Assembly (NCBI RefSeq): GCF_943734655.1
Contig: NC_071353.1
Location: 81,436,409 to 81,500,408 of the forward strand
DNA length: 64,000 bases
Source of the DNA: Sabethes cyaneus
Lineage: Eukaryota > Arthropoda > Insecta > Diptera > Culicidae
Reading direction: 5' to 3'
The notes under the pieces were generated by a model. The model saw only the letters and a list, made by a program, of their open reading frames with translations, ran no database searches and had not been told where the DNA came from. This document shows, in pieces, positions 31,735-42,312 of the stretch (position 1 is the stretch's first letter; each line of letters begins with the position of its first letter). Position numbers and translations under genes: made by a program.

Positions 31735-34700
31735 CTAGCACAAACATCTTTTAAAACAACGCTTATTGTTTTCACGAGACACATTAAAATCAAACACTTC
31801 ATAGCAGCTATTAAAAACCCGGCACATACTAAGCACTGGTTCGTGTAACCCATAGTTAGTTCTTGAATGTCGATTGACGAGAAAGGCGTGCGAACGAAGA
31901 TTACGTCTTCTAGTGTTGATATCTAGGTGACTAAGCAATTCAGGACTATCGATATTTCCTTGAAGAAGATCGCCGACAAAACACGCCTTAGCCACATTGC
32001 GCCTTCCTTCCAGCGGTTCTAAATTAATCAGCTTGCAACGGCTTTCTTAACTCGGCAGGTTACGTGGGTCACGCCAGCGTAGGTGTCGCAGAGCAAACCT
32101 GATAAATTTGCATTGAACTGCTTCAATCCGATGAATTGCATTTTGGTAAAAAGGTGACCAAACAATGGCGGAGTATTCCAGCATAGGACGAACTAGCGAG
32201 CAATATAGAGATTTTAAGCAATATACATCCTTGAAGCTTTTCGCAAAGCGGAACAGAAATCCTAGTTGCGAGGAAGCCCTGGATACAACGAAGGGAATGT
32301 GGTTCTTGAACGTTAGTTTAGAGTCAAGCAAGACTCCCAAGTCTTTAACAGTTGTTTCGCGCTTTAGGGCCGTCTCACAAAGGGTGTAATCGTGCAGATA
32401 CATGTTACGTTTGCGACCGAAGGAGATGACTGAGCACTTGGACACATTTAGTGACATCTTGTTAATTCGACACCATTCGTCAAAGGTCTCCAAATCCTGT
32501 TGCAAGAGATGGGCGTCATTAGGGCTTTTTACTGTACAGTACATTTTCAAATCGTCAGCATAAGATAATCTCGAACATTTGAGGATACTGTTCACGTCAT
32601 TCATGTACAGCAGAAACAAGAACGGTCCCAAATGACTGCCTTGGGGAACGCCGGAAGTTGCTACGAAGGGTGACGATGCGTAATCGCCGATTTTGACTGA
32701 CATAGTTCTGCCAATGAGATAGGAGCGAAGCCAAGTCAGCAGATTGTCGTGAATGCCCAATTCGTGGTATTTAGAGATGGCTATTTCATGGTTTATGCGG
32801 TAGAAAGCTGCAGAAAGGTCCGTATATATAGCGTCAACTTGATTCCCTTCTTGCATTGCACGGATGATGAACGATGTAAAGGCGATTAAATTAGTTGTCG
32901 TTGAGCGCTTTGGCATAAATCCATGCTGGTCAGGAGAGATGCAGTGTGAGCAATCTTGCATCAACTTTTCCAGACCGATTAGCTCAAACAGCTTAGAGAC
33001 AGCACTTAACGCAGCAATACCACGGTAATTAGCAAAGGTTCTTTTGCATCCCTTTTTGTGCACAGGGAAAAGAAAGGAATCCTTCCAGCACACGGGGAAA
33101 ACTCCCATCGTCAATGATATATCGAAAACCTTAGCTAAGGGCAATGCAAGAGTATTTAAACAGCGTTTCAAGACTATGAAAGGAATGCCATCTGGGCCGC
33201 ATCCAGTTGAGGATTTCAAATGTTTCCCAGCAGAGATCACCACATCGCTAGTTACGTTGTACGGGAAACTGGAAACGGTTAAGCGAGTAATGTTACTTGT
33301 GGCTGCCACAATGTCATGAGCAAGGGCGATCTCATCAGTTACAAAACGCTACTGAATTGCGTGCGAAACAAGTCGGCAATATCTGCGACTGAATCCGCTA
33401 CTTTAACGCCGTCAGTCATATTGGAAGGAATTCCAGATTCTTTCCGTTGTTCGTTTACAAAGGTCCAAAACTTCTTGGGATTTGCTCTAAGAGAGCTCTG
33501 CAGATGCGAATTGTGGGCAATAAACAAACTATTATTTAGGCGCTTGTAGTTGGAGTTAGCATGTGCATAGTCAACTTTGGTGTGGTCCGAGCGATATTTG
33601 CAGTATTTCCTAAGGGCAGCTCTTTTCAGTCGTTTCAGGCGTTTAAGTTCCGAGTTGGACCAGGCGGGCTTAGAAGGCTTGCGTTTGAATTTTTTGGGTG
33701 TAAACTGATCGATCGCGTAAAGTATGATGCCACAAACGGTGGAAGCAGCAAAGTTAACGTCATGACTAGCGAGTAAAGAATTCCAGTCCAAGTTAGCCAA
33801 AAAAACTGTTCATCGCCTCGAAGTCTGCTCTGAGAAAGTCGTAATAGACGGTTTCAGCATGGTCTAAGAAACGATATTCGGGTTTCAAATCCAGTGTCAA
33901 CAATAGAGGTGGATGATGCCTGCAATGCTTGACGAGTGGTGTTGGGGCTTGCAGCAATAAACAACGTTGCCCTAATTCTTCGCTGACGAAACACAGATCA
34001 AGCAAACGGTTATTTGCATTCAAAATGCCATTCAGCTGTCTCAGTCCGGCTGTTGAATATGAATAAAGCAAGTACAGTGAAGCTGGATGAAACGAGGAAT
34101 TAGCAAAGTCAGGAAAGCGGAAATTATTCGTATCGCTGAGCCACGAAATTGTGCTGAGGTTGAAATCGCCTACAATAATAATGCTATCATTAGCTTCCAT
34201 TTGAGAGACAACCCATTCGAGAGAGAGTGCATGTTTATCGATTATGCTGCTGTCATTGATGCGGTCAGGTGGAAAATCTACGACACAGATAAAAACCGTT
34301 CCAGATTGAGTCGATATCGCTACCCACAGATGCTCGACCGTCGTTATTTCGGGAGGTTTCAATTGCCAGGATTTGATGAAGGAGCGCACGGCCAAAAGAA
34401 CACCGCCGCCAAAGCTTTTGTTACTATTTAAGGCTGTCCGATCGTGCCGATAAACCGAGTACGTGTCGTCAAACAGTTGCTTCGATAGTGTGCTGTTCTT
34501 CAGCCAAGTTTCCGTGAAAGCGTAGATATCGTAGCACGCGTCACTACTATTAATACCACCAATATTCTGGTAGTATAGAAAAACTTGCGATGTAGTGGCT
34601 GATAGAACTGCTGACGTCGAGCTGGAAGTGGAGGCGATATCAGGTCGAGCAACGTCACGAGAAGATGGATACTTGCCAAAGAGGGCAGCTTGGTAAGCCC

Positions 34701-35130
34701 TGATCGCAGCACTAGACTCAGAACCGGGACGACTATGATGGCAGGAACTATTTAACTGTGATTGGGTGAAACCGGCATCGGGCGAGGCTGAGCTAGGCGG
34801 ATCAAGGGCTACCATATTGCTTTGTGTTGTGCGTCCCGGACTGATGCATCTCAATTCTCCCGATCGGACCCTGCCATTTGGTAGACTAGTAGACGGTTCG
34901 CTGGAACACGGATGTTGATCAGGCAAATGAATGTTACTAACGTACGCATACTTGCCTGAGAACGATGTTTGGGAGACCCCGCTACCAATCCCAACCGCAG
35001 GACCAGAACGACTCTGATGGCAGGAAACGAGATAACTACGACGACAAGAAACTTCCAGCGTGTCTGGGTCGGGTGGGTTGAGGTCTCCCATAATGCGACA
35101 GGCAGTGCGTTCTGGTTCCTGGTGTGCCAA
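31735..35130 (-). pseudogene. ORF2 of CR1-B (endonuclease + RT), three frameshifts
   Basis: Pieces in order: 35130-33793 (N-terminal extension with two 25-residue CHxSRxG...GKY motifs at residues 37-61 and 130-154; endonuclease YYQNIGGINSS, FTETWLK, FPPDRIND, VGDFNLS); 33800-33339 (WNSLL ... FWTFVNEQRKESG); 33309-32047 (RT: STGCGPDGIPFIVLKRC, FMPKRSTTTNL, GVPQGSHLGPFLF, LSYADDLKMY); 31995-31735 (AKACFVGDLLQGNID, TNYGLHEPV). The first break sits in an A run (plus 33799-33806). The others lie near 33325 and 32050. No nonsense substitutions are needed, so indels alone disable it. Confidence 0.9.
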
Positions 35131-35150
35131 TGGTAGAGCAGCGCTGGTAC

Positions 35151-36020
35151 CTACTGCACTTCCGGTGGTTTCGCATGATTCTGTCCTTCGCCATCTAGTG
35201 GCTTGAGAAGCTTTGTTGTTTGTGAATTCAGCTGCAATCCGACAGCAACGTTTTTTGATCGGTTGTCCTCGAATTCACGGAAAAACACATTTTCAGGCCA
35301 GGAGTCGCTACACAGCGCAACATGTTTTAGGTCACGACTGATACCGACTTTAAAGGAGACGTATCTTAACGTAGAAAGGTCTGTACCTTTGGGTACCAGT
35401 TTTACCACTTTAAGCTTTGTACTAGAATCAAGATCCAAACAGTCCTGCACAAACGCCAACATATCATCCACTGAAGTATTAGGATGAAAAGATGAAAGAT
35501 AAATCCAAAAAAAGTCGTCGCTCAACGATACTGTTTTTACTGAACCCGCCGAAGGCTTTGTACCGCGAGTACCACTTGCGCTCTTAATTGAATCAACAGC
35601 AGTCCCGCTATTTGCACGTCTGCGTTTGGGGGTATTCGGCATCAAGTCATTGCGATTGCCCCATGGCATAGGAGAGACCGGCAGAGGAGTTTGAATTTTT
35701 ATGTCAACCTTGGAGGCAAGCGTGTTGATTGCGGTACTCAGCTTATCAATATCGGTCTTCATGGCCTTTATATCGCTTGCCGAAGCAGCAGTACTACTGA
35801 TTTCATTCCGTAGAGCGATGTTTCTAAAATGTTCGTTGGAGAATAAATCCGCACGACCATTGCACATCCAAAAAACATTACGCTCGTACTCGCCCAGGAT
35901 ATCCATAACCGGAAGATCAATATTAGCGCAAATCACATGGAACTTTGAACCACAAAAACCGCGACAAACGATTTGGTCTGAATCATTGACGTGCTTATTG
36001 CATTTTTTGCAAGCCATCAT
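35151..36020 (-). CDS. ORF1 of CR1-B LINE (PHD-finger type)
   Basis: 289 codons from ATG (complement at 36018-36020). PHD-like finger CKKCNKHV ... CRGFCGSKFHVIC ... FWMCNG (residues ~4-55). Then TPKRRRANSGT and the C-terminal domain FFWIYLSSFHPNTSVDDML, VVKLVPKGTD, SWPENVFFREFED. Open throughout. It ends 20 bases before ORF2 and is equivalent to 30523-31374. Confidence 0.88.
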   Translation of the reverse strand: MMACKKCNKHVNDSDQIVCRGFCGSKFHVICANIDLPVMDILGEYERNVFWMCNGRADLFSNEHFRNIALRNEISSTAASASDIKAMKTDIDKLSTAINTLASKVDIKIQTPLPVSPMPWGNRNDLMPNTPKRRRANSGTAVDSIKSASGTRGTKPSAGSVKTVSLSDDFFWIYLSSFHPNTSVDDMLAFVQDCLDLDSSTKLKVVKLVPKGTDLSTLRYVSFKVGISRDLKHVALCSDSWPENVFFREFEDNRSKNVAVGLQLNSQTTKLLKPLDGEGQNHAKPPEVQ

Positions 36021-36365
36021 GAAAGTGAAGGGACACTCTTAATATCGATCGTCTATGCAGAGGGTTACGCGTTTGAAATACAGATGTCGCTCTTAGTGGA
36101 AGGAAAAGTATAGCAGCAGCAGTAGCAGTATAGCAGCAGACCGAAGTCAACACAAACAAAACAACTGCACTTAATCAACGAAATGATTATCCACTTTTAT
36201 ATACCAATTAGGCGAAATTCCACAAACTCGGCACAAAACTAAACACAGCGAAGAGTATATTCAACTCAAAATCGCACTTAATATTCAAAATCACTGCAAA
36301 AAGATGGTTTATTATAGAGGCGTTAAAAACTCAACGTAAACAAACTGAACAGTGCAGCCAAAAAA

Positions 36366-39086
36366 GCCAAACTGTCATCCAACTACAATATCTTCCGTTG
36401 TGACCGAAGCTCCGCAACCAGCCATTTACAACGAGGAGGAGGAACGTTCATCGCAGTAAAGAATACGTTCTCTAGTACCTCCGTACGTCTAGATGACTGC
36501 GACTCGCTTGAACAAGTCATAATCAAACTTTCCCTCCCGACCAAATCCGTCTACGTGTGTGGAATCTACCTGCGACCCAACAATGAACCTGATAGATACA
36601 TCGCACATTCCAACTGTGTGCAGCAAATCGTGAGTAAAGCAACCTCCAACGATTCCGTGTTAGTAGTCGGTGACTATAATCTACCTCGCTTGACATGGTC
36701 TTACGATCTCGATGTGGATTCTTTTATAGCATTAAATGCCTCCTCTGAACACGAGCTTGTTTTCACTGAGTATATGATTGCTTGTGGATTACAGCAAATA
36801 TGCAATGTACGTAACACGAACGATAGGATTCTAGACTTGGCTTTCGTAAGTAACAGCAGTGAAGTCGAATTGATCGAAGCGCCGTTCTCGATTTTACCTT
36901 CCGACCGTCACCATAAGCCGTTCGTTCTTCACTTAACTGTACAATGTCCATCGCAGAATCCACATAGAATATCGACAGATCGAGATCTTGACTTCAACCG
37001 CTGTAACTATGAAGCCGTTATCGCTGAACTAGGCTTATTGAACTGGGATGAACTTCTTTATGGTGCAGATACCAATAGAGCAGTTAACGTTTTCTATGAA
37101 GCGGTGTTCAGAATTGTTAGCAGATACACGCCTTTTCGCAGGACCTGCAGTCAACGTTCGCACAATGATCCGTGGTGGAACGCCGCACTTCGAAACCGTC
37201 GTAATGTCCTTCGCAAGGCACGCCGCCGTTTTCTACGCAATCGCACCGTGGAAAATAGGAATACCCTTCGAAGGCTCGAGGCAGATTACAACGAATGCCT
37301 ATCATCTTCTTTCCGTGAGTATATCTTTCGTATTGAAGATGAGGTTAAGTCGGATCCTACTTCTTTCTGGCGCTTTTTCAAGAGCAGAAAAAATGTTCAG
37401 TCGATACCGCTGGAAATATCTTTCGATGGTAATACGAGCAAGGACGCCGAAGATTCCGTCGAACTTTTCGCCGCTTTTTTTAAATCAGTCTACAGCGTTC
37501 ACTCTCCGCCTGTTTCCCCGGAGTTGTTGAATTCTCTGTCATCGCACGATATTCACATGCCACGTCCGACATTTACCGCAGTTCAGGTTACCAACTCGCT
37601 GAAGTCACTTGACCCGTCCAAAGGTCCTGGATCGGACAGATTACCTCCCGTATTTATTCGTCGATGCGCTGATGTGCTTGGACCACCAGTCTGCCGCATT
37701 TTCAACCTGTCGCTATCGGAGAATGTCTTTCCGGAAGCATGGAAGCTATCTACCGTTACGTCTATTTTAAAAGCCGGAAATACCCACGACGTCAAAAATT
37801 ACCGACCGATTTCGATACTCTGTTGTCTGGCAAAAACACTCGAACTTCTGATCCACGAGAAATTGTATTCTGCTGCTAAACTCATAATAAGTGAATACCA
37901 ACACGGCTTTGTGAAAAATCGCTCTACCACTACGAATCTTATGGCATATACCAGCATTCTCAACTCTAGCTTAGAGAAGCGCTGTCAAGTGGACAGCATT
38001 TACATGGATTTTGCTAAAGCATTCGATAAGGTGCCCCACGAATTAACACTGAAAAAGTTGGAAAAGCTTGGTTTTCCTCACTGGCTCATCTCATGGTTGC
38101 AATCATACCTATCGGACAGATCTGCTATCGTGAAACTAGGATCGGTCGAGTCAGGCAGTTTTTCAACTCCATCTGGTGTGCCGCAAGGTAGTCATATTGG
38201 CCCCTTAATTTTCATTTTATTCGTAAACGATTTGAGCTACCGACTTAACTCTCAACATCTCATGTACGCTGACGACTTGAAAATATACCGGACCATCAGC
38301 TCGCTGATCGACTGCGCTGCTTTGCAGCAAGATTTTGACAATGTAGCCAGTTGGTATGTCTTAAATGGCATGGAAATGAACGGGACGAAGTGCAAAATAA
38401 TAAGCTTTACGAAAGCGCGAACGCATCTGAACTACAACTACGAAGTAAACGGTCTCAGCCTGGATCGTGTTACGTCGTTAAACGACTTGGGAGTAACAAT
38501 GAACAGCAAGCTTTGTTTTAACGAGCACATCACTGCAACAACCTCCAAAGCATTCGCCGTGCTCGGGTTTATCCGTCGTAACGCCCGTGAATTCCACGAC
38601 GTGTACGCCCTGAAGACACTGTACTGCTCACTTGTGAGGAGCATTCTTGAATACGCTGTACAAGTTTGGACACCTTATCATGCAAGCCAGATTGCTCGTA
38701 TTGAATGGGTTCAACGCTGTTTCGTTCGTTTTGCGCTTCGACGACTGCCCTGGAATGAACAACAGAGATTGCCGCCTTACGAACAGCGATGCCTACTGAT
38801 AAGGCTGGAGCCTTTGCACCAGCGACGCGTATACCTGCAAAGAATGTTTGCCTTTGATATATTGACCAACCGGATTGATTGCCCAGAGCTTCTTCGACTG
38901 GCAAACTTTTTCGTTCCAGCGCGTCGCTCTCGCCAACGTTTGTTATTCCTAACTGTTAGACACAGAACAGTGTTTGGTCTAAACCATCCGCTGAAGAAGT
39001 GTTTTAGTCTGCTGAATAATTTAGATGTGTTTGATTTTCATGTTAGTAGACATCGTTTTAAAAGTAGTGTAAGACAATTAATTTAG
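36366..39086 (+). CDS. ORF2 of CR1-A, main part (endonuclease + RT), open
   Basis: About 906 codons without a stop, resuming after CR1-B. Endonuclease: GGGTFIAVKN, VYVCGIYLRPNN, VVGDYNLPRLTW, NDRILDLAFVS, DRHHKPFVLHL. RT: PSKGPGSDRLPPVFIRRC, VKNYRPISILCCLAKTLE, HGFVKNRSTTTNLMAYTS, DFAKAFDKVPHE, SGVPQGSHIGPLIFILFVND, catalytic LMYADDLKIY, then LKTLYCSLVRSILEYAVQVW and FALRRLPWNEQQRLPPYEQR. It ends FKSSVRQLI*. The 3' UTR is short and ends in AAATA repeats (39127-39160). Were CR1-B absent the whole ORF2 would be open, so CR1-A was young when hit. Confidence 0.92.
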   Translation, partial: AKLSSNYNIFRCDRSSATSHLQRGGGTFIAVKNTFSSTSVRLDDCDSLEQVIIKLSLPTKSVYVCGIYLRPNNEPDRYIAHSNCVQQIVSKATSNDSVLVVGDYNLPRLTWSYDLDVDSFIALNASSEHELVFTEYMIACGLQQICNVRNTNDRILDLAFVSNSSEVELIEAPFSILPSDRHHKPFVLHLTVQCPSQNPHRISTDRDLDFNRCNYEAVIAELGLLNWDELLYGADTNRAVNVFYEAVFRIVSRYTPFRRTCSQRSHNDPWWNAALRNRRNVLRKARRRFLRNRTVENRNTLRRLEADYNECLSSSFREYIFRIEDEVKSDPTSFWRFFKSRKNVQSIPLEISFDGNTSKDAEDSVELFAAFFKSVYSVHSPPVSPELLNSLSSHDIHMPRPTFTAVQVTNSLKSLDPSKGPGSDRLPPVFIRRCADVLGPPVCRIFNLSLSENVFPEAWKLSTVTSILKAGNTHDVKNYRPISILCCLAKTLELLIHEKLYSAAKLIISEYQHGFVKNRSTTTNLMAYTSILNSSLEKRCQVDSIYMDFAKAFDKVPHELTLKKLEKLGFPHWLISWLQSYLSDRSAIVKLGSVESGSFSTPSGVPQGSHIGPLIFILFVNDLSYRLNSQHLMYADDLKIYRTISSLIDCAALQQDFDNVASWYVLNGMEMNGTKCKIISFTKARTHLNYNYEVNGLSLDRVTSLNDLGVTMNSKLCFNEHITATTSKAFAVLGFIRRNAREFHDVYALKTLYCSLVRSILEYAVQVWTPYHASQIARIEWVQRCFVRFALRRLPWNEQQRLPPYEQRCLLIRLEPLHQRRVYLQRMFAFDILTNRIDCPELLRLANFFVPARRSRQRLLFLTVRHRTVFGLNHPLKKCFSLLNNLDVFDFHVSRHRFKSSVRQLI

Positions 39087-39253
39087 ATATATGTTTCAGT
39101 CTGTACAGTATTCACTGAAGATGCAGTAAATAAATAAATAAATAAACAAATAAATAAACAAAATGAAGAAGAATAAGAAGCAACATATCACGTCCTGTCC
39201 TAGGACCATCTGACTTTCCCCTACTTAATAATAATCTTACAGAAACTACTTAC

Positions 39254-39388
39254 GGATCAATAGCTTTGTTCCAATTTATGACATATCCACTTAATGTGAA
39301 TGAATCTGCATGAACAATGTGAGTGTTGCCTTTTTCTGTCCCCACATACAACCATTTACTGCTAACTGGCAAGTGTAAATAGGTAATC
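39254..39388 (-). CDS. Tomosyn: internal exon of tomosyn (STXBP5-like, WD-repeat region)
   Basis: Tomosyn binds syntaxin/SNAP25 and inhibits SNARE-driven secretion. On the minus strand a polypyrimidine tract and AG (TCTTATTTCCAG) precede a 135-bp exon, and GTAAGTAG follows it. The 44 complete codons read ITYLHLPVSSKWLYVGTEKG, then NTHIVHADSFTLSGYVIN and WNKAID. From memory this matches the N-terminal WD40 propeller of tomosyn/STXBP5 (SKWLYVGTERGN, LSGYVI-WNKAI). Codon phase is split at both ends (1 and 2 bases). No neighbouring exon was found, so introns on both sides must be long and filled by the elements listed here. It is the only host coding sequence I can support. Confidence 0.85.
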
Positions 39389-39635
39389 CTGGAAATAAGA
39401 AATATATATTTAAAATGTTGCAATATTTCAAGTAAAATGAGTTCGCGTACTTAAAATGGAGGATTTGGCTTGGCAAACAAATAACGTGACACAGTCTAAA
39501 AAACTCAATGAAACCGAAATGTAACCAATAATACACATTATTAAAGAGGAGAGCCCATCGGCAGTTCCGTGTGAAACAGGTAAATGACCAAATTTGAACC
39601 TTTTTAATTTAAATAAAACTTTACAAACGTGTTTG
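39389..39635. other. tomosyn intron sequence, nothing else recognised
   Basis: Sequence upstream (minus sense) of the exon. The AT-rich stretch next to the acceptor is normal intron. The open minus frame 39428-39676 has no homology I can recognise. Confidence 0.5.
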
Positions 39636-40700
39636 ACGTGGAGAAAATATGCACCTTCCACAGGTTTGCGCGTCAATTTGATTCAAGACTTATTTTTAAA
39701 AAGGACGTATTTATTTTCATGTGTATTATGTTTGAAAGATTGTATCTCGAAAACTATCGATTTTACATAAATTATATCTAAGCAAAAGTTGTAGAAAATT
39801 GATTCCTGAACACGAAAAAAATATGCATTGAAAAAAGGTATGAGATGGGGAAGGCAAACGAGAAAGCGACCAACATAGCTTTTGCCAGCCCAAGCTCCTA
39901 CCTAGCGCCTCCACTTGGCCATACCCGGTAATATTCTATTGAGTAGCTAAGCTAGGAGGTGCGATGCCGCGTGGTTCCCAGATGCAGACGGCTGAGTCAC
40001 ACGCTCTTGGTAGCAGGTAAGTATAATATGTTATTTTAATTATTTGTTTCGTTTTAGCTCAAGCACCTCCTATTGTACAATTAAGACTCTAACCGTAACA
40101 AGCTTAAATAATGCACATGGATATCGTAAGGAAAAATTAAATTACTTATTGGATATTAGATGATAGAAACTAACGCAATTTTTTTTTTCATTCGAAGGTT
40201 TAATAGTGAGATTGTGCTATTTTTTCCATATATGCTTCATTTAATTTTATTTTTAATATTTTATTCATATCGTGTATACTGGGTACAAGAACACCTATCA
40301 AGATTGCGTGATTTTTGGCGCATCCTCTTAAAGTAGGTGGTCAATTAACGTACCCATTTCTACAATCGTAAGGACATGGCCACAGGTATGGTGTACTGAC
40401 GGGTACATCATATCAGCCACCCATGATGTGTACGGTTGTCTATGCTATGCTATGAAAAAAAAAATAAAAAAATATTGTACCAATTTTTCAAAAATTTGAA
40501 AATAAACCTTAAAATCAAGATATCAAAAATATACCAACGGGGTCAGTCCCGGCGTAGTGGTTAGTATTCACGCCGAGGACCCGGGTTCAAATCCCAACCC
40601 CGCAGAAGTTACGAATAACCCAAAACTGGTTAAAGTGACTATAATCTAATCAAAAATATATACCATTTTTGAAAATTTTTGACGTAATTAGTCAGCCGTT
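39636..40700. repeat. left arm of a large inverted repeat, with two insertions
   Basis: Positions 39636-39842, about 40459-40536 and 40649-40690 together are the reverse complement, with scattered mismatches, of about 42000 down to 41720 (for example AAGATTGTATCTCGAAAACTAT against AAGATTGTATTTCGAAAACTAT). The arm is broken by a ~615-bp unrelated insertion (39843-40458, ending in an A-rich run) and by a SINE (40537-40648). The insertion starts GGTATGAGATGGGGAAGG and ends TATGCTATGAAAAAAAA. It may be another SINE-like element but has no clear A/B boxes. Confidence 0.6.
40537..40648 (+). mobile_element. short tRNA-derived SINE
   Basis: 112 bp flanked by ATCAAAAATATACCA (40522-40536) and a near copy (40649-40665). 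The head has A-box GGCGTAGTGGTTAGTA (40551-40566) and B-box GGTTCAAATCC (40584-40594), with CGGGGTC pairing loosely to ACCCCGC as a degenerate acceptor. The tail GACTATAATCTAATC leads into the TSD. The anticodon arm is not intact, so it is not a tRNA gene. Confidence 0.75.
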
Positions 40701-41283
40701 CATTACATTTTTACCTTTCATGATTTAAGTATATGGTAGGTGGCAGATACCATCCTGGCCTACTTTGGTGTCTGAGGTGCCACGTTTCCTGCTGCTATCA
40801 TCCTTCTGCTTAGTAGTCTGATGCTTCTTGTACGTCTGATTACTTGGGATTCGGTCGAATGTTTGATTCCGAGTTGTTTACCGTTGTTTAGCGTTTGGAT
40901 TTTCGAATAAACTGCCATTATTTTTGTGCGCTTTCTCTTGTTCCAAAGATATCACAGTAAATTCTTAATCTATTTTGGTAAAACTCTACCGATATACTTT
41001 CAACATACTTTCAGCTATTTTTATTCAACATTTCTGTTATGTTTACTCACGCAGCAAAAAGTTACTAACCAATCAGTGTGTCCAGTATTTTCGAATACAG
41101 TTTTTAAAATATCCACAACTCAGAAGCGAAAGGTTGAATCAATAAGGTGTATTCAGATAAGTTGTAGGAAATTAAATGCAATTTTTAGAAATTTTATAGA
41201 AACAGTGGAGAAACTGGAGTAACATATGAAAAAGACGTGTTTAACATGTAAAATTAAAATAAATCTAACTTTTTCTCCGGATA
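40701..41283. other. spacer between inverted-repeat arms, no gene recognised
   Basis: Mixed AT-rich sequence. The plus frame 40926-41222 (98 codons) has no recognisable family and no supporting context. Confidence 0.45.
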
Positions 41284-41502
41284 GGGTAGACGCACCAGTA
41301 GTAGTGGTAGTACCAGTAGTGGTGCAAACTTGAATTATTCCATGATGTTTGCAGATTTTGGTACAAGTTTGATAAGTATCGAACTACCAGTAACAGTATT
41401 ATTTGATAAGTATCAAACTTGTACCAACATCTGCAAAAATAATGGAATAATTCGAGTTTCCACCACTACTGGTACTAACAGCCACTAATGGTGCGTCTAC
41501 CC
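41284..41502. mobile_element. 219-bp foldback MITE with TA target duplication
   Basis: TA at 41282-41283 and 41503-41504. The ends GGGTAGACGCACCA and TGGTGCGTCTACCC are inverted repeats, and the match continues for about 100 bases per arm (TAGTACCAGTAGTGG, AATTATTCCAT, TTGGTACAAGTTTGAT), leaving a small centre. Almost the whole element folds into one hairpin. Non-coding. TA duplication fits a Tc1/mariner-type mover. Confidence 0.8.
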
Positions 41503-41708
41503 TATCTCGAAAATGGCTACATTTAGAAAAATAATTATTATGACCAATTTTGTTGTAAATGACATAAAGAATTGTTATTTGTATTACAAATTCATATATT
41601 ACTTGAAAGACCAAGTTGGGAAATAAATCATGAAAGTCGTTGTTCTACGAAGTCCGTCCATGAAAGTTGCTCCATCTTAGAATAAATTTAAAAATGTTGC
41701 AAATTACT

Positions 41709-42292
41709 TTTATTTTTTCCAACAAAATTTTCAAAAATGGTATATTTTTGATATCTTGATTTTAAGTTTTAGTTTCAAATTTTTGAAAAATTGGTAAAAT
41801 ATTTTTTTCAATGCATATTTTTTTCATGTTCAGAAATCAATTTTCTACAACTTATGTTTGGACTTAATTTTTGCAAAGTCAATAGTTTTCGAAATACAAT
41901 CTTTGAAACATAATACGCATGCAAATAAATACGCCCTTTTTAAAAATGAGTCTCGAATCAAAATGGCGCCCAAACCAGTGAATGGTGCATATTTCCGCAT
42001 ATTAGGTACTGAACGAAACTGAACAATTTATATGTCGTTGGATAGGTAAAATGATCAGCAATTTTATGGAGGGCGTAAGAGGGGAGGAGGCTCCCATACA
42101 AATGAAACACAAATTTCCTCCTAACTCGAGAATTAATCAAGCAAATGGAATCAAATTTGGCACATCTCCAAGGTGAACTCTATTTTTTTGCGGTACGGAA
42201 TCCAAAACAGATTTCCACGTCTCCATCATAAACCAATTTTTTGGAAAACATGCATTTTATGATAAAAAATCACCAATACGATGGAAAAATCA
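41709..42292. repeat. 584-bp direct duplication, copy 1 (right arm of inverted repeat)
   Basis: Identical as far as I can read to 42313-42896 (offset 604). The first ~290 bases are the inverted partner of 39636-40690. The second half contains one unit of the Helentron-type minisatellite (GAGGAGGCTCCCATACAAATG, CTCGAGAATTAATCAAGC). A small minus frame (41958-42140) is a by-product. Confidence 0.85.
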
Positions 42293-42312
42293 TCAAAATC
42301 AAATCGATGGAA

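Larger units (their letters stand above)
31656..36360 (-). mobile_element. CR1-B, full-length CR1-like LINE inserted antisense in CR1-A
   Basis: The 3' end is at about 31656 (AATAAATGTAAATGTAAA tail in minus sense) and the 5' UTR runs to about 36360. Flanks AAAAATGCTGAACTT (31641-31655) and AAAAAGCCAAACTG (36361-36374) look like a diverged TSD, since CR1-A ORF2 resumes directly after. It contains ORF1 and a frameshifted ORF2. It is the closest relative in the window to CR1-C. Confidence 0.88.

Noticed and set aside
40540..40605. tRNA gene
   Set aside because: A and B boxes are good, but the anticodon arm and acceptor pairing are not intact and the block is flanked by a target-site duplication. 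It is a SINE head.
40926..41222. 98-codon plus-strand gene
   Set aside because: No recognisable domain; the composition follows the AT-rich background.
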